DNA of 11,143 nucleotides from VRUE01 sp035605155. Lineage in GTDB: Bacteria; Actinomycetota; Thermoleophilia; Solirubrobacterales; 70-9. The stretch lies in the NCBI GenBank assembly GCA_035605155.1, contig DATNHC010000041.1, positions 1 through 11,143 on the forward strand, in the 5' to 3' direction. The stretch's first letter is position 1, and every line of letters starts with the position of its first letter. Below the pieces are notes generated by a model. The model was not told the origin of the DNA and did not search any database. It worked only from the letters and a program-made list of their open reading frames with translations. This document shows positions 1 through 7,444 of this stretch, in pieces. The position numbers were made by a program, and so were the translations under genes.

Positions 1-2240
1 CCGATCTCGTCGCGGAAGCGCTCGATCACGATCGTGCGCTCGCTCGGCACGACGCGCGTCGCCTCCTCCTGCTCGCGCAGGAACTCCAAGAGGTTCGTGG
101 CCGCCCGCGGGTCGAGGTCGTAGTCGGCCTCCAGCGTCGCCGCGTCCTGCTCGACCGCCCAGCGCGAGAACGCGCCGATCGCCTTGCCCAGCTCGGCCGG
201 GCGGCCGATCCCGTCGCCCTTCCAGAAGGGGACCGCGCCCGGGAGGCCGGGGGCGGGGGTGACGATCACCCGGTCGCGGGTGATTTCCTCGATCCGCCAG
301 GTCGTCGCCCCCAGCAGGAAGGTCTGCCCCGCCCGCGCCTCGTAGACCATCTCCTCGTCGAGCTCGCCGACGCGGCGCCCGTCGGGCAGGTGGACGCCGT
401 AGAGGCCCCGGTCGGGGATCGTGCCGGCGTTGGTGACGACCAGCTGGCGCGCCCCTTTGCGCCCGTGCATCGTGCCCTCGGTGCGGTCCCAGACGATCCG
501 CGGGCGAAGCTCGGCGAAGCGGTCGGACGGGTAGCGGCCGTCGAGCATGTCGAGCACGTTCTCGAGCTGCTCGCGCGAGAGGTCGTGGAAGGGCTCCGCG
601 GCGGTGACCAGGCGCTCGACCTCATCGATCTGCCACTCGTCGAGCGACGCCATCGCGACCAGGTGCTGAGCGAGGACGTCGAGTGGGTTCTGCGGGATGA
701 CGGTCTCCTCGATCGCCCCCTCGCGCATCCGCTTCGCGACGACGGCGCACTCGAGCAGGTCGGCGCGGAACTTGGGAAAGATGCGGCCGCGGCTGACCTC
801 GCCCAGCGAGTGGCCGGCGCGGCCGACCCGCTGCAGGCCGCGGCTGACCGACTTGGGCGACTCGACCTGGATCACCAGGTCGACGGCGCCCATGTCGATG
901 CCCAGCTCGAGGGACGACGTGGCGACGAGACACGGAAGCTCCCCTGACTTGAGCATCTCCTCGACCACGGTGCGCTCCTCGTGGGAGAGCGAGCCGTGGT
1001 GGGCTCGGGCGATCTCCTCGATTGGGTCTGGGCCGGCGGGTCCTGTCACGGCAGGGGACCCACCACGCCCTGCGGTAGCTAAAGCTTCCTCGGGCGTGGT
1101 CCCCCCTGCCGTGCCACCCCCCGGCAGAGACGAATCTGCGGACTGCCCCTGCTCGTCATGGCCCAGCTGCTCGGTTGCGGGGAGCTCTGCGAGAGGTTGG
1201 TCAGCTGCAAGCTCGTTCAGCCTCTTTGCCAGGCGCTCGGCGGCGCGGCGGGCGTTGACGAAGATGATCGTCGAGTTGTGTTCGCGGACCAGCTTCAGAA
1301 GCTCTGGGTAGATCGCCGGCCAGATCGAGCGGACGTGGGCCAGGGGCTCTCCATCGGTTGGAGTGCCGTCCTCGTTTGGGAAAGCTGGAGCACCTGGTTC
1401 CGCCATGTCCTCCACCGGGACGACGATCTCCAGGTCGAGCTCCTTCGCGACCCCAGCATCGACGATCTCGCAATCCCTCTTGGGCCCGACGAGAAATCGA
1501 GCTATCCGCTCCAACGGCCGCTGAGTAGCCGAGAGACCTATTCGCTGCAGGCCAAGCGCATCTCCCGCGGGTGGCGCCGTAGGGGGGCCCACCCCCGAGG
1601 ACGCTTTAGCGACCGCAGGGGGTGGGGGGTCCCCTGCGGCGACAGGACCCGCGGGCCGATCCGCATGGTCCCTCACCAAATGCTCCAACCGCTCCAAACT
1701 CAGCGCCAGGTGAGACCCGCGCTTCGATTGCGCCACAGCATGAATCTCGTCGACGATCACCGCTTCGACGCCGATGAGAATCTCGCGGGCGCCCGAGGAG
1801 AGCATCAGGTAGAGCGACTCTGGCGTGGTGATCAGGATGTCGGGCGGCGTTTTGCGCATCGCCCGGCGCTCTTTCTGCGGCGTGTCACCGGTGCGCAGGC
1901 CGACGGAGATGTCGGCGCCGATCCCCCGCAGCGGTGCCCGCAGGTTGCGCTCGATGTCGTAGGAGAGCGCCTTCAGCGGCGAGACGTAGACGAGCCGCAC
2001 ACCCTGGCCAAGCTCCGGCATTCGTGCAAGGCGATCGATCGCCCAGAGGAAGCTCGCCAGAGTCTTGCCGGAGCCGGTCGGGGCGCAGATCAGCGTGTTG
2101 GCGCCGCTCGAGATCGCCCCCCAGCCGCCTGTCTGGGCAGGGGTAGGGCCCTCGAAGGATGCCTCGAACCAGCGCCGCACAGGGGCGCTGAAAGGCGCCA
2201 GCGGGTCAGACTTCGCAGTCGGTTTCGCGTCGGTGGGCAA
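1..2240 (-). CDS. lhr: Lhr-family ATP-dependent DNA helicase (large superfamily 2 helicase), C-terminus beyond window
   Basis: Superfamily 2 helicase of the Lhr family, which translocates on single-stranded DNA with ATP and is linked to DNA repair. The reading frame is open from 2240 to the left edge (about 746 codons; full-length bacterial Lhr proteins are about 1500 aa). Motifs seen: Walker A APTGSGKT (residues 53-60), VSPLKAL (86-92), TPESLYLML, the DEIH box (164-167), SAT (237-239), FVNARR, ATSSLELGIDMG (440-451) and QRVGRAGH (470-477). The last part, with VPFWKGDGIGRPAELG and VPSERTIVIERFRDE, is typical of the Lhr core beyond the two RecA domains. The start is taken as TTG at 2240 because an in-frame TAG lies only 7 codons upstream and no ATG/GTG lies between; a GTG at codon 21 is the alternative. 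It lies 34 bp after the hydrolase gene on the same strand. Two in-frame palindromic repeats lengthen its linkers at about residues 195-226 and 373-404. Family call is firm; function is from the family. Confidence 0.93.
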   Translation of the reverse strand, partial: MPTDAKPTAKSDPLAPFSAPVRRWFEASFEGPTPAQTGGWGAISSGANTLICAPTGSGKTLASFLWAIDRLARMPELGQGVRLVYVSPLKALSYDIERNLRAPLRGIGADISVGLRTGDTPQKERRAMRKTPPDILITTPESLYLMLSSGAREILIGVEAVIVDEIHAVAQSKRGSHLALSLERLEHLVRDHADRPAGPVAAGDPPPPAVAKASSGVGPPTAPPAGDALGLQRIGLSATQRPLERIARFLVGPKRDCEIVDAGVAKELDLEIVVPVEDMAEPGAPAFPNEDGTPTDGEPLAHVRSIWPAIYPELLKLVREHNSTIIFVNARRAAERLAKRLNELAADQPLAELPATEQLGHDEQGQSADSSLPGGGTAGGTTPEEALATAGRGGSPAVTGPAGPDPIEEIARAHHGSLSHEERTVVEEMLKSGELPCLVATSSLELGIDMGAVDLVIQVESPKSVSRGLQRVGRAGHSLGEVSRGRIFPKFRADLLECAVVAKRMREGAIEETVIPQNPLDVLAQHLVAMASLDEWQIDEVERLVTAAEPFHDLSREQLENVLDMLDGRYPSDRFAELRPRIVWDRTEGTMHGRKGARQLVVTNAGTIPDRGLYGVHLPDGRRVGELDEEMVYEARAGQTFLLGATTWRIEEITRDRVIVTPAPGLPGAVPFWKGDGIGRPAELGKAIGAFSRWAVEQDAATLEADYDLDPRAATNLLEFLREQEEATRVVPSERTIVIERFRDEI
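1032..1125 (-). repeat. Palindromic repeat element, copy 1 (in-frame within lhr)
   Basis: A ~94-bp near-palindrome, read here on the minus strand. It has a perfect 11-bp outer stem CACGGCAGGGG/CCCCTGCCGTG (1113-1103 with 1057-1047), a perfect 9-bp inner stem ACCACGCCC/GGGCGTGGT (1100-1092 with 1070-1062), and an apical AGC-TTTA-GCT hairpin (1086-1077). A basal stem (GGGT/ACCC plus CCGG/CCGG) also forms, with one G/G mismatch. It aligns without gaps to copy 2 at 1564-1655, read on the plus strand (77 of 89 core positions identical). In lhr it encodes a Gly/Ala/Pro/Thr-rich insert containing TTPEEALATAGRGGSPAVTG, placed between the FVNARRAAERLAKRLNELA helix and the EEIARAHHGSLS motif, at a variable linker of the second RecA domain. 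No stop codon and no frame change results. Confidence 0.88.
1564..1655 (+). repeat. Palindromic repeat element, copy 2 (inverted relative to copy 1, in-frame within lhr)
   Basis: Same element as at 1032-1125 but on the opposite strand. The stems are CCCGCGGGT/ACCCGCGGG (1564-1572 with 1647-1655, perfect), CGCCGTAGGGG/CCCCTGCGGCG (1575-1585 with 1631-1641, one T-G wobble), CCCACCCCC/GGGGGTGGG (1588-1596 with 1618-1626, perfect) and an apical CGC-TTTA-GCG (1602-1611). Differences from copy 1 fall in stems and change both partners together. Because lhr is on the minus strand, the helicase reads the other strand of the element and gains a Pro/Ala-rich insert containing AGDPPPPAVAKASSGVGPP. The insert lies between SLERLEHLV and QRIGLSATQ (helicase motif III), again in a linker and again without breaking the frame. 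Confidence 0.88.
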
Positions 2241-2274
2241 CCCACCGATCTTACGCCCCGGCTATCGCCGGAGC

Positions 2275-3423
2275 TCAGCCCGGATTGCCGCCGGCAAACC
2301 TGACGAACGCGAACCAGGACTTCTTCGGCACGAAGCCTTCGCTGAAGAGGCCGGTGCCACCGCAGAAGTTGCAGCTTCCCGGCTGGTCGTCGACCGAGAA
2401 CCAGTAGATCCGCTTCAGCTTCCATTTGGCCTGCTTCGCTTTGAAGAGCCTGAAAGCGCCTTCCAGCTGCTTGACCTGGCCGTTGGGGCCCTTCGAGAAG
2501 GCGTCGTTGCCGGCGCGCGGCAGGGAGCTCCAGCCGATCTCGGTGATCCAGAGCTTCTTGCCCGCGTCCCGGTTCTCGCTCAGGATCTGACGGAACGCTT
2601 CGACGTCGGGGGTCAGCTCCTGGTAGGCCGTGGTGTAGGGATGCAGGGCGACGCCGACGAACTTGCGCTTGATCCCCGGAGTCGAGCTGTATAGCCGGTC
2701 GAGGAAGTCGGTGGCGAAGTAGGCCTGCGGCGGCTTCCCCTTGTAGTGAGCCTCCCTGGGCTGCGAGAACATGCCGCCGAGGATCAGCTTGGCGCTGGGG
2801 TCGATGCTCCTGATCGCGCCGTAGGAGACGTTGACCAGCTTGCCGTAGTCGGCGGGGTTGGGTCGCACCACGAAGTACTTGAAGTTCTGCTCGTTCCAGA
2901 TCTGCCAGGTCCGGATCGGCCGTTCCGGCAGGCCAGGATTTGCAGTCCAAAAGGCGCCGCCGGGACCATAGCGAGCAACGACGAGCTTGAGGAAGTTGGC
3001 CCAATAGGCGCGTTGCGCGCCGGTCTTCACCGGCAATGTCTTGGGAGCCCTCGTCGTTCCTCCCGAACCGGGAACGACTGCCGAGACAACCGCCCACGAG
3101 GGAGCGTCGTAGACGAAGGGCAGGATGTCGATACCCGCTCCAGCCGCACCCGAGACGAGCGCATCGACGTGTGAGAAATCCGTCGCGCCCGGCTCCTTCT
3201 CGACCGCCGCCCAGGAGATCGGGATACGCACGCTGTCGACGCCGCCTGTACGCAGGCGCTGGAACTCCGCCGAGCTGGGTGTCGCCTGCGGTGACACGCC
3301 CCAGAAGTCGCCGGGCACCGCGGCGGCGCCGGGGGCCACCACGCCGAGGCAGATAACAGCGACCGCGAGGGCGGCTAGGCGTAGGCGCAACTGCCCTTGC
3401 GGGCCCTTTCGAAGATGCCCCAC
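2275..3423 (-). CDS. Secreted glycoside hydrolase-like (beta/alpha)8 barrel protein, clan GH-A type
   Basis: A 382-aa exported protein with features of clan A glycosidases (GH5/GH39-like). Residues 1-35 form a signal peptide: basic RKGPQGQLRLR, a hydrophobic stretch LAALAVAVICLGVVA, then PGAAA before the likely cleavage site. WQIWNEQN (residues 173-180, Glu178) matches the strand-4 Asn-Glu acid/base motif, and LWITEIGWSS (291-300, Glu295) matches the strand-7 nucleophile motif. Other barrel signatures are VRIPISWAAVE, DILPFVYDAPSW and VALHPYTT. The usual NEP is NEQ here. Start GTG at 3423 follows the TAA of the upstream gene by 3 bp, so the two are probably translationally coupled. Hydrolases of this kind are often found beside exopolysaccharide genes (PslG is a GH39-type example) and trim or release polymer. 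That role is inferred from the divergent polysaccharide operon; the substrate is unknown, and it could be a non-catalytic relative. Confidence 0.8.
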   Translation of the reverse strand: MGHLRKGPQGQLRLRLAALAVAVICLGVVAPGAAAVPGDFWGVSPQATPSSAEFQRLRTGGVDSVRIPISWAAVEKEPGATDFSHVDALVSGAAGAGIDILPFVYDAPSWAVVSAVVPGSGGTTRAPKTLPVKTGAQRAYWANFLKLVVARYGPGGAFWTANPGLPERPIRTWQIWNEQNFKYFVVRPNPADYGKLVNVSYGAIRSIDPSAKLILGGMFSQPREAHYKGKPPQAYFATDFLDRLYSSTPGIKRKFVGVALHPYTTAYQELTPDVEAFRQILSENRDAGKKLWITEIGWSSLPRAGNDAFSKGPNGQVKQLEGAFRLFKAKQAKWKLKRIYWFSVDDQPGSCNFCGGTGLFSEGFVPKKSWFAFVRFAGGNPG

Positions 3424-3426
3424 CGG

Positions 3427-3984
3427 TTAGCTCGCCTTCTGCGAGATGGGCGTCGTCGGCCTGCCCTGGCGACGCTGTCTGATCATCACTACCGCGAGCG
3501 AGATCGCGGCGAGGACCAGGATGGCGATCAGGATCGGCACCAGGGGAGAAGACCCTCCGTCGCTCTCCTGCGAAACGGGCGCTCCCTTGGCCTGAGCAGA
3601 GGGCTGCAGGTTGCCGTCGCGGGCGCCGTTGGCGCTGCCGGCTCGGCTACCCTGCCCGGTGCCGCCGTCGTTGCCCTTGCCCACGGCACCGCCACCCTTT
3701 GAAGATGAATCGTCTTCCGAAGAACCACCCTTGGCATCGTCCGCACCTGTGGCGCCAGCCGGCGCTGTCGCGCCGCCGCCGTCAGCGGCTTTGGCGATCG
3801 GAGGCTTCTTCTCCGGGGTTGGAGAGTTGTTGCCGTCCGCTCTAGGAATGTCGTCGGAGTACTGCACGCCACTCGAGTCTTCCGCCTGAGCGAGCACAGG
3901 GAAGCAAGCCAATGCCAGCAGAGCAACCACTGACATCGACGCGAAGAGAGAGAGGCCCGGGCTTGGGCCCTGGCGATGGCGCAT
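3427..3984 (-). CDS. Hypothetical exported protein with low-complexity stalk and C-terminal membrane anchor
   Basis: I do not recognise a family. The 185-aa product has three parts: a signal peptide (residues 1-34, ending CFPVLAQA before EDSSG), a Gly/Ser/Lys/Asp/Ala-rich disordered region (about 35-145, with runs such as SSEDDSSSKGGG), and one strong transmembrane helix (LVPILIAILVLAAISLAVVMI, first and last residues about 148-168) followed by basic RQRRQGR. This is the topology of a type I membrane protein with an extracellular stalk and a short cytoplasmic tail. The start is placed at ATG 3984 because it gives a good signal peptide; ATG 3996 is also possible. The frame stays open to 4233, but that extension is Arg-rich and antisense to the plus-strand gene, so I rejected it. 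The 5' end overlaps the start region of the divergent polymerase gene, and no clear Shine-Dalgarno is visible. A role in cell-surface glycan assembly is only a neighbourhood inference. Confidence 0.7.
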   Translation of the reverse strand: MRHRQGPSPGLSLFASMSVVALLALACFPVLAQAEDSSGVQYSDDIPRADGNNSPTPEKKPPIAKAADGGGATAPAGATGADDAKGGSSEDDSSSKGGGAVGKGNDGGTGQGSRAGSANGARDGNLQPSAQAKGAPVSQESDGGSSPLVPILIAILVLAAISLAVVMIRQRRQGRPTTPISQKAS

Positions 3985-5933
3985 CCCGACGAACATCGCG
4001 CGCAAGGTTAGACCAAACAGCGGCGCTGATTGCGCCAGTCGCATCGATCGTCGCCCTGGCCCTGGCCGGAGGCGGCTTCGACGTGACCAGTCGTCACATA
4101 GCCGGCCTTGCCGTCTGGCTGGTCGTGGTGGCTCTGCTGATCCTCGGCGCAGGCTCGAGGACAACGCTGGAGCGTCCCTTCTACTGGGCAGGCGGACTGA
4201 TCGTCTGTCTGTCGCTTCTGTCTGCAATCTCATCCCTCTGGTCGGGGTCAGTGGAGCTCAGCGCGATCGAGGCAGACCGTGTTCTGGTGTACCTCGGCTT
4301 CTTCCTTGCCGCGTTTCTGATCGCCCAAACCGACGAAAGGCGCCAACGTTTCGCTGAAGGACTGGCGATTGCCGTGGCTGTCGTCGCCCTGCTGGGCCTC
4401 GCCAGCCGCCTGCTGCCCCACGTGATGAACGTCGCGGGCTCGCTCGGCAGCGGACCGCGCCTGCGCTACCCGCTTGGCTACTGGAACGCGAACGGGGCGA
4501 TGTTCGGCGCCGGCGTTTCCCTGCTGCTCTGGACAAGCCGCCAGGCCACCTGGACGGCGCTGCGCTGGCTCTCCGTGGCGGCGATACCGGCAACCCTGCT
4601 CGCCCTCTACTTCACCTATTCACGCGGAGGGCTGCTGGCGTTGCTGGTCGCCTGCGGTTGCCTGATCGCCCTCTCGCGCGACCGCCTCTGGCTGCTGGCG
4701 ACGCTGGCCGTTGGGGCGATCGGCGCCTTGCCGGCGGTGCTCGCGGTGCAGGAACGGCACAGCCTCGCCGACAACCTTGCCAATCAGGCCGCGGTCGACC
4801 AGGGAGTCACCGTGTTGTTCATTCTGCTCGCCGGAATCGCCCTCTCGCTGATCCTCTTCGCCGGGTTGCGACAGCTGGAGCGGGCGGGCGGCGCCCGCAC
4901 TAGACGGATGTTGGAGATATCCCGCAATCCGGTAGTGCTCAAACGTATTGCGCTCGCCGGGGCGGTGCTGGCAATTGGCGCCGCGATCGCAGTCGGCGGG
5001 CGCGTCTGGCACCAGTTCTCGAGCTCCGGCATCCAGTTCCCCGACGATCCCAAGCAGCACTTCGCCGACCTCCGCGGCGCCGGCCGACACGACTTCTGGC
5101 GGGTGGCGATCGACTCCGGCGGCGAAAAGCCGCTGCTCGGCCACGGCGCCGGAACTTACGAGTTCTCCTGGGAGCAGCATCGCTCGATTGAACTGCCCGT
5201 CCACGACGCCCACTCGCTCTACCTGGAGGCCTTTGCGGACATGGGGGTGGTTGGTGGGCTGCTGGTGCTCGGCCTGATCGGATCGCTGCTCTGGTTCGGC
5301 TTCGGCGCCTGGCGCAACGCCATTGATTCGCAGCGTGAGCGCTACGCGGTGTTGTTGGCAACGATGCTTGCCTTCGCGATTGGCGCCGCCCTCGACTGGT
5401 TCTGGGAGATCGCTGGGCTGGGAGCTCTCTTCTTCCTCGCCGCCGGTGTCGTAGTCGCGGCGCGCTGCAGTCAGATAGCTGCCGACCCGCGACGCGAGGC
5501 CATGAAGGCCAAGGATCGTGGCTACGGCCTCGCCGTGTCCGGCGTGGTCCTGGCCTGGATCGCCGCCATCGCCCTGGTCGGCCCGCTGCTGGTCGAGCGC
5601 GAGATCGACGCCAGCCAGGCTGCCGCGGCAAAGGAAGACCTGGGCGCCGCCGTCGATCACGCCGAAAACGCGCGCTCGATCGAGCCCTGGGCGGCATCGC
5701 CCTACGTGCAGCTCGGCCTGCTGGCCGAGCGTCAAGGCGACTACCCGGCGGCGACGTCCCATTTCACCGACGCGATCGAGCGTGAGGATCGCAACTGGCA
5801 GTGGTACTACCTGCGCTCGCGAGTCGAGAACGCGGCCGGCGACGAAGTGGCGGCGCTGGCGGACCTGGAGCGGGCTCGCCAGCTCAACCCCCGCTCCGAA
5901 TGCCTGCAGACCCCGGGGTGGAACTGCGGATGA
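3912..5933 (+). CDS. Wzy/O-antigen ligase (WaaL)-like polytopic membrane protein with C-terminal TPR region
   Basis: A 673-aa integral membrane protein that would polymerise lipid-linked oligosaccharide repeats or transfer glycan on the outer face of the membrane. Hydrophobic helices fill residues about 37-365 and 446-560. Family-like features are GYWNANGAMFGAG (189-201), FTYSRGG (234-240), and a large extracytoplasmic loop (about 366-445) with GRHDFWRVA, PLLGHGAGTYE and the hallmark HDAHSLYLEAFADMGVVGG (431-449). After the last helix, residues about 563-660 are soluble and TPR-like (AVDHAENARSIEPWAASPYV, then LGLLAERQGDYPAATSHFTD and a third helical pair). Start: ATG 3912 has AGGGAAG 7 nt upstream, while TTG 3963 has AGAGAGG 7 nt upstream and would shorten the overlap with the divergent gene; I cannot decide. 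The stop overlaps the next start (ATGA), indicating an operon. Polymerase and ligase cannot be told apart by sequence alone. Confidence 0.88.
   Translation: MPAEQPLTSTRRERGPGLGPGDGASRRTSRARLDQTAALIAPVASIVALALAGGGFDVTSRHIAGLAVWLVVVALLILGAGSRTTLERPFYWAGGLIVCLSLLSAISSLWSGSVELSAIEADRVLVYLGFFLAAFLIAQTDERRQRFAEGLAIAVAVVALLGLASRLLPHVMNVAGSLGSGPRLRYPLGYWNANGAMFGAGVSLLLWTSRQATWTALRWLSVAAIPATLLALYFTYSRGGLLALLVACGCLIALSRDRLWLLATLAVGAIGALPAVLAVQERHSLADNLANQAAVDQGVTVLFILLAGIALSLILFAGLRQLERAGGARTRRMLEISRNPVVLKRIALAGAVLAIGAAIAVGGRVWHQFSSSGIQFPDDPKQHFADLRGAGRHDFWRVAIDSGGEKPLLGHGAGTYEFSWEQHRSIELPVHDAHSLYLEAFADMGVVGGLLVLGLIGSLLWFGFGAWRNAIDSQRERYAVLLATMLAFAIGAALDWFWEIAGLGALFFLAAGVVVAARCSQIAADPRREAMKAKDRGYGLAVSGVVLAWIAAIALVGPLLVEREIDASQAAAAKEDLGAAVDHAENARSIEPWAASPYVQLGLLAERQGDYPAATSHFTDAIEREDRNWQWYYLRSRVENAAGDEVAALADLERARQLNPRSECLQTPGWNCG
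3949..3955 (+). promoter_or_regulatory. Candidate Shine-Dalgarno for an alternative TTG start of the polymerase gene
   Basis: AGAGAGG lies 7 nt before an in-frame TTG at 3963. It competes with AGGGAAG (3898-3904), which lies 7 nt before ATG 3912. The choice decides whether the divergent coding regions overlap by about 73 bp or about 22 bp. The N-terminal 17 residues in dispute are polar and Arg-rich and carry no recognisable motif. Confidence 0.35.
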
Positions 5934-7432
5934 GCGCCAAACTGACCCGTGAGGCACAAAAGAGCGGCCCCGGGCCGACTGCTGCGAGGCCCGCAACGGT
6001 CACAACGGAGCCCACCGAGGTGGCCAGCCGCCTCGGCCTGACTGGGCCGAGCGGCTCCCGCCGCCGCGGCGCCCTGCTGCGCCGCCTGCTGGCGACCGGC
6101 GACTGGGTGGCGATCTTCGCCGCGCTCTGCGTCGCCACCGCGGTGACCTCGACCACGGACGTGCCCAAGCTCTTCTGGGCGGTGCTCTTCACGCCGGCCT
6201 GGATCCTGGTGTTGAAGCTGCATGGCCTCTACGACAACGACCACCGGCGCATCCGCCACAGCACCTTCGACGAGCTGCCCTCGCTGGTCTCGGCCAGCGC
6301 CCTTGGCACGATCGTCCTCGACGGCCTACTCGCGCTCAGTCCGGTCGGCCCGCTCTCAGCCAAGAGCGCGATCATGGTCGGGATCGGCGCTCTGCTCGCC
6401 TGTTTCGTGGCCCGCGCGGTGCTGCGTTTCGCTTGGCACCACCTGACCGGGGTGGCGACCGGGATCGTGGTTGGGCCCGCAGCGATGGCCGACGTGGTGG
6501 TACGCCGCATCGCAACTCATCCCGAGGCCCGCTTGCGCCTGGTCGGCTACCTCTCGGCGCCGCACGACAAGGACCGCCGTGCATCGTTGCCGCGACTCGG
6601 CTCGATCGAGGAGATCTCACGCGTGGCGCGCGCCCACGACGTCGAGCGGGTCGTCGTCGCCGAGCAGGAGATGAGCGAGACCGACGCCGAGCGGCTGATC
6701 GAGGAGTGCAAGCGGGCGGGTCTCGGCCTCACCTTCCTCCCCAAGCACTACGGCCTGCTCGGTCTCGGCATCGAGCTCAACCGGCTCGCCGAGCTGCCAG
6801 TGCTCGATTTCCGCTTCTCCGATCCACCGCGCTCGACGCTGGCGATGAAGCGGGCGCTCGACATCGGTGTCTCGGGCGCGATGCTGGCCGTGCTCTCGCC
6901 CCTGTTGGCGGCGATCGCGCTGCTGATCGTCATCGACTCGGGCATGCCGGTCTTCTTCCGCCAGAGACGTGCCGGCAAGGATGGCGTGCCCTTCACGATG
7001 CTCAAGTTCCGCACGATGGTCGCCGACGCCGAGCAGCAGCTGGCGGAGCTGGTCGACCTCGAGAAGCTCGATGAGCCGGCCTTCAAGATTCCCGACGATC
7101 CGCGCATCACCCGCGCCGGTCGCTTCCTGCGCCGTACCAGCCTCGACGAGCTGCCGCAGCTGATCAACGTCCTCAGGGGCGACATGTCGCTGGTCGGGCC
7201 GCGGCCCGAGGAGGAGGCTGTCGTCGCCCTCTACGACGAGCGCCAGCGCAGCCGACTGGCGATCAAGCCGGGGCTAACCGGGCCGATGCAGGTCTACGGC
7301 CGCGGCGACCTCACCTTCGAGGAGCGGTTGGCGATGGAGCGCGACTATCTCGACAACCTCTCGGTGACCGGCGACTTGGCGATTCTCCTGCGGACGCCAC
7401 GGGCGATCGTCCGCGGCGAAGGCGCCTACTAG
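5930..7432 (+). CDS. Polyprenyl-phosphate sugar-1-phosphate transferase (exopolysaccharide priming enzyme, WcaJ/WbaP type)
   Basis: A 500-aa priming transferase that moves a sugar-1-phosphate from a nucleotide sugar to undecaprenyl phosphate at the inner membrane face, the first step of lipid-linked polysaccharide assembly. An N-terminal part with about four transmembrane segments (residues ~50-180) is followed by a Rossmann-like CoA-binding-type region (~185-300: GIVVGPAAMADVVVRRI, VGYLSAP, VERVVVAEQEMSE). The catalytic domain (~306-500) starts with the reentrant-helix segment KRALDIGVSGAMLAVLSPLL and contains VFFRQRRAGKDG, FTMLKFRTMVADAE (the Asp-Glu pair of this family), SLDELPQLINVLRGDMSLVG and PGLTGPMQVYGR. 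Length and order fit bacterial sugar transferases of Pfam Bac_transf with an N-terminal extension. ATG 5930 is chosen because its ATGA overlaps the previous stop; a longer frame from 5801 reads antisense-like Arg-rich sequence. The sugar transferred cannot be read from the sequence. Confidence 0.95.
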   Translation: MSAKLTREAQKSGPGPTAARPATVTTEPTEVASRLGLTGPSGSRRRGALLRRLLATGDWVAIFAALCVATAVTSTTDVPKLFWAVLFTPAWILVLKLHGLYDNDHRRIRHSTFDELPSLVSASALGTIVLDGLLALSPVGPLSAKSAIMVGIGALLACFVARAVLRFAWHHLTGVATGIVVGPAAMADVVVRRIATHPEARLRLVGYLSAPHDKDRRASLPRLGSIEEISRVARAHDVERVVVAEQEMSETDAERLIEECKRAGLGLTFLPKHYGLLGLGIELNRLAELPVLDFRFSDPPRSTLAMKRALDIGVSGAMLAVLSPLLAAIALLIVIDSGMPVFFRQRRAGKDGVPFTMLKFRTMVADAEQQLAELVDLEKLDEPAFKIPDDPRITRAGRFLRRTSLDELPQLINVLRGDMSLVGPRPEEEAVVALYDERQRSRLAIKPGLTGPMQVYGRGDLTFEERLAMERDYLDNLSVTGDLAILLRTPRAIVRGEGAY

Positions 7433-7444
7433 AGAATCAGCGCA

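Noticed and set aside
1032..1655. Reading the two hairpins as a transcription terminator pair or CRISPR-like repeats
   Set aside because: They lie inside a coding frame, have no T-tract, occur only twice and are in inverted orientation.
390..2694. Long plus-strand open frames across the helicase region (e.g. 1158-2303)
   Set aside because: They are antisense to a continuous lhr frame with all helicase motifs; products are Arg/Ala/Pro-rich and match no family.
3985..4233. N-terminal extension of the minus-strand membrane protein to 4233
   Set aside because: It is Arg/Ser/Pro-rich, antisense to membrane helices of the Wzy-like protein, and would bury the signal peptide.
5801..5929. Upstream extension of the priming transferase to 5801
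   Set aside because: It overlaps the TPR end of the preceding gene out of frame; the ATGA overlap at 5930 is the natural start.
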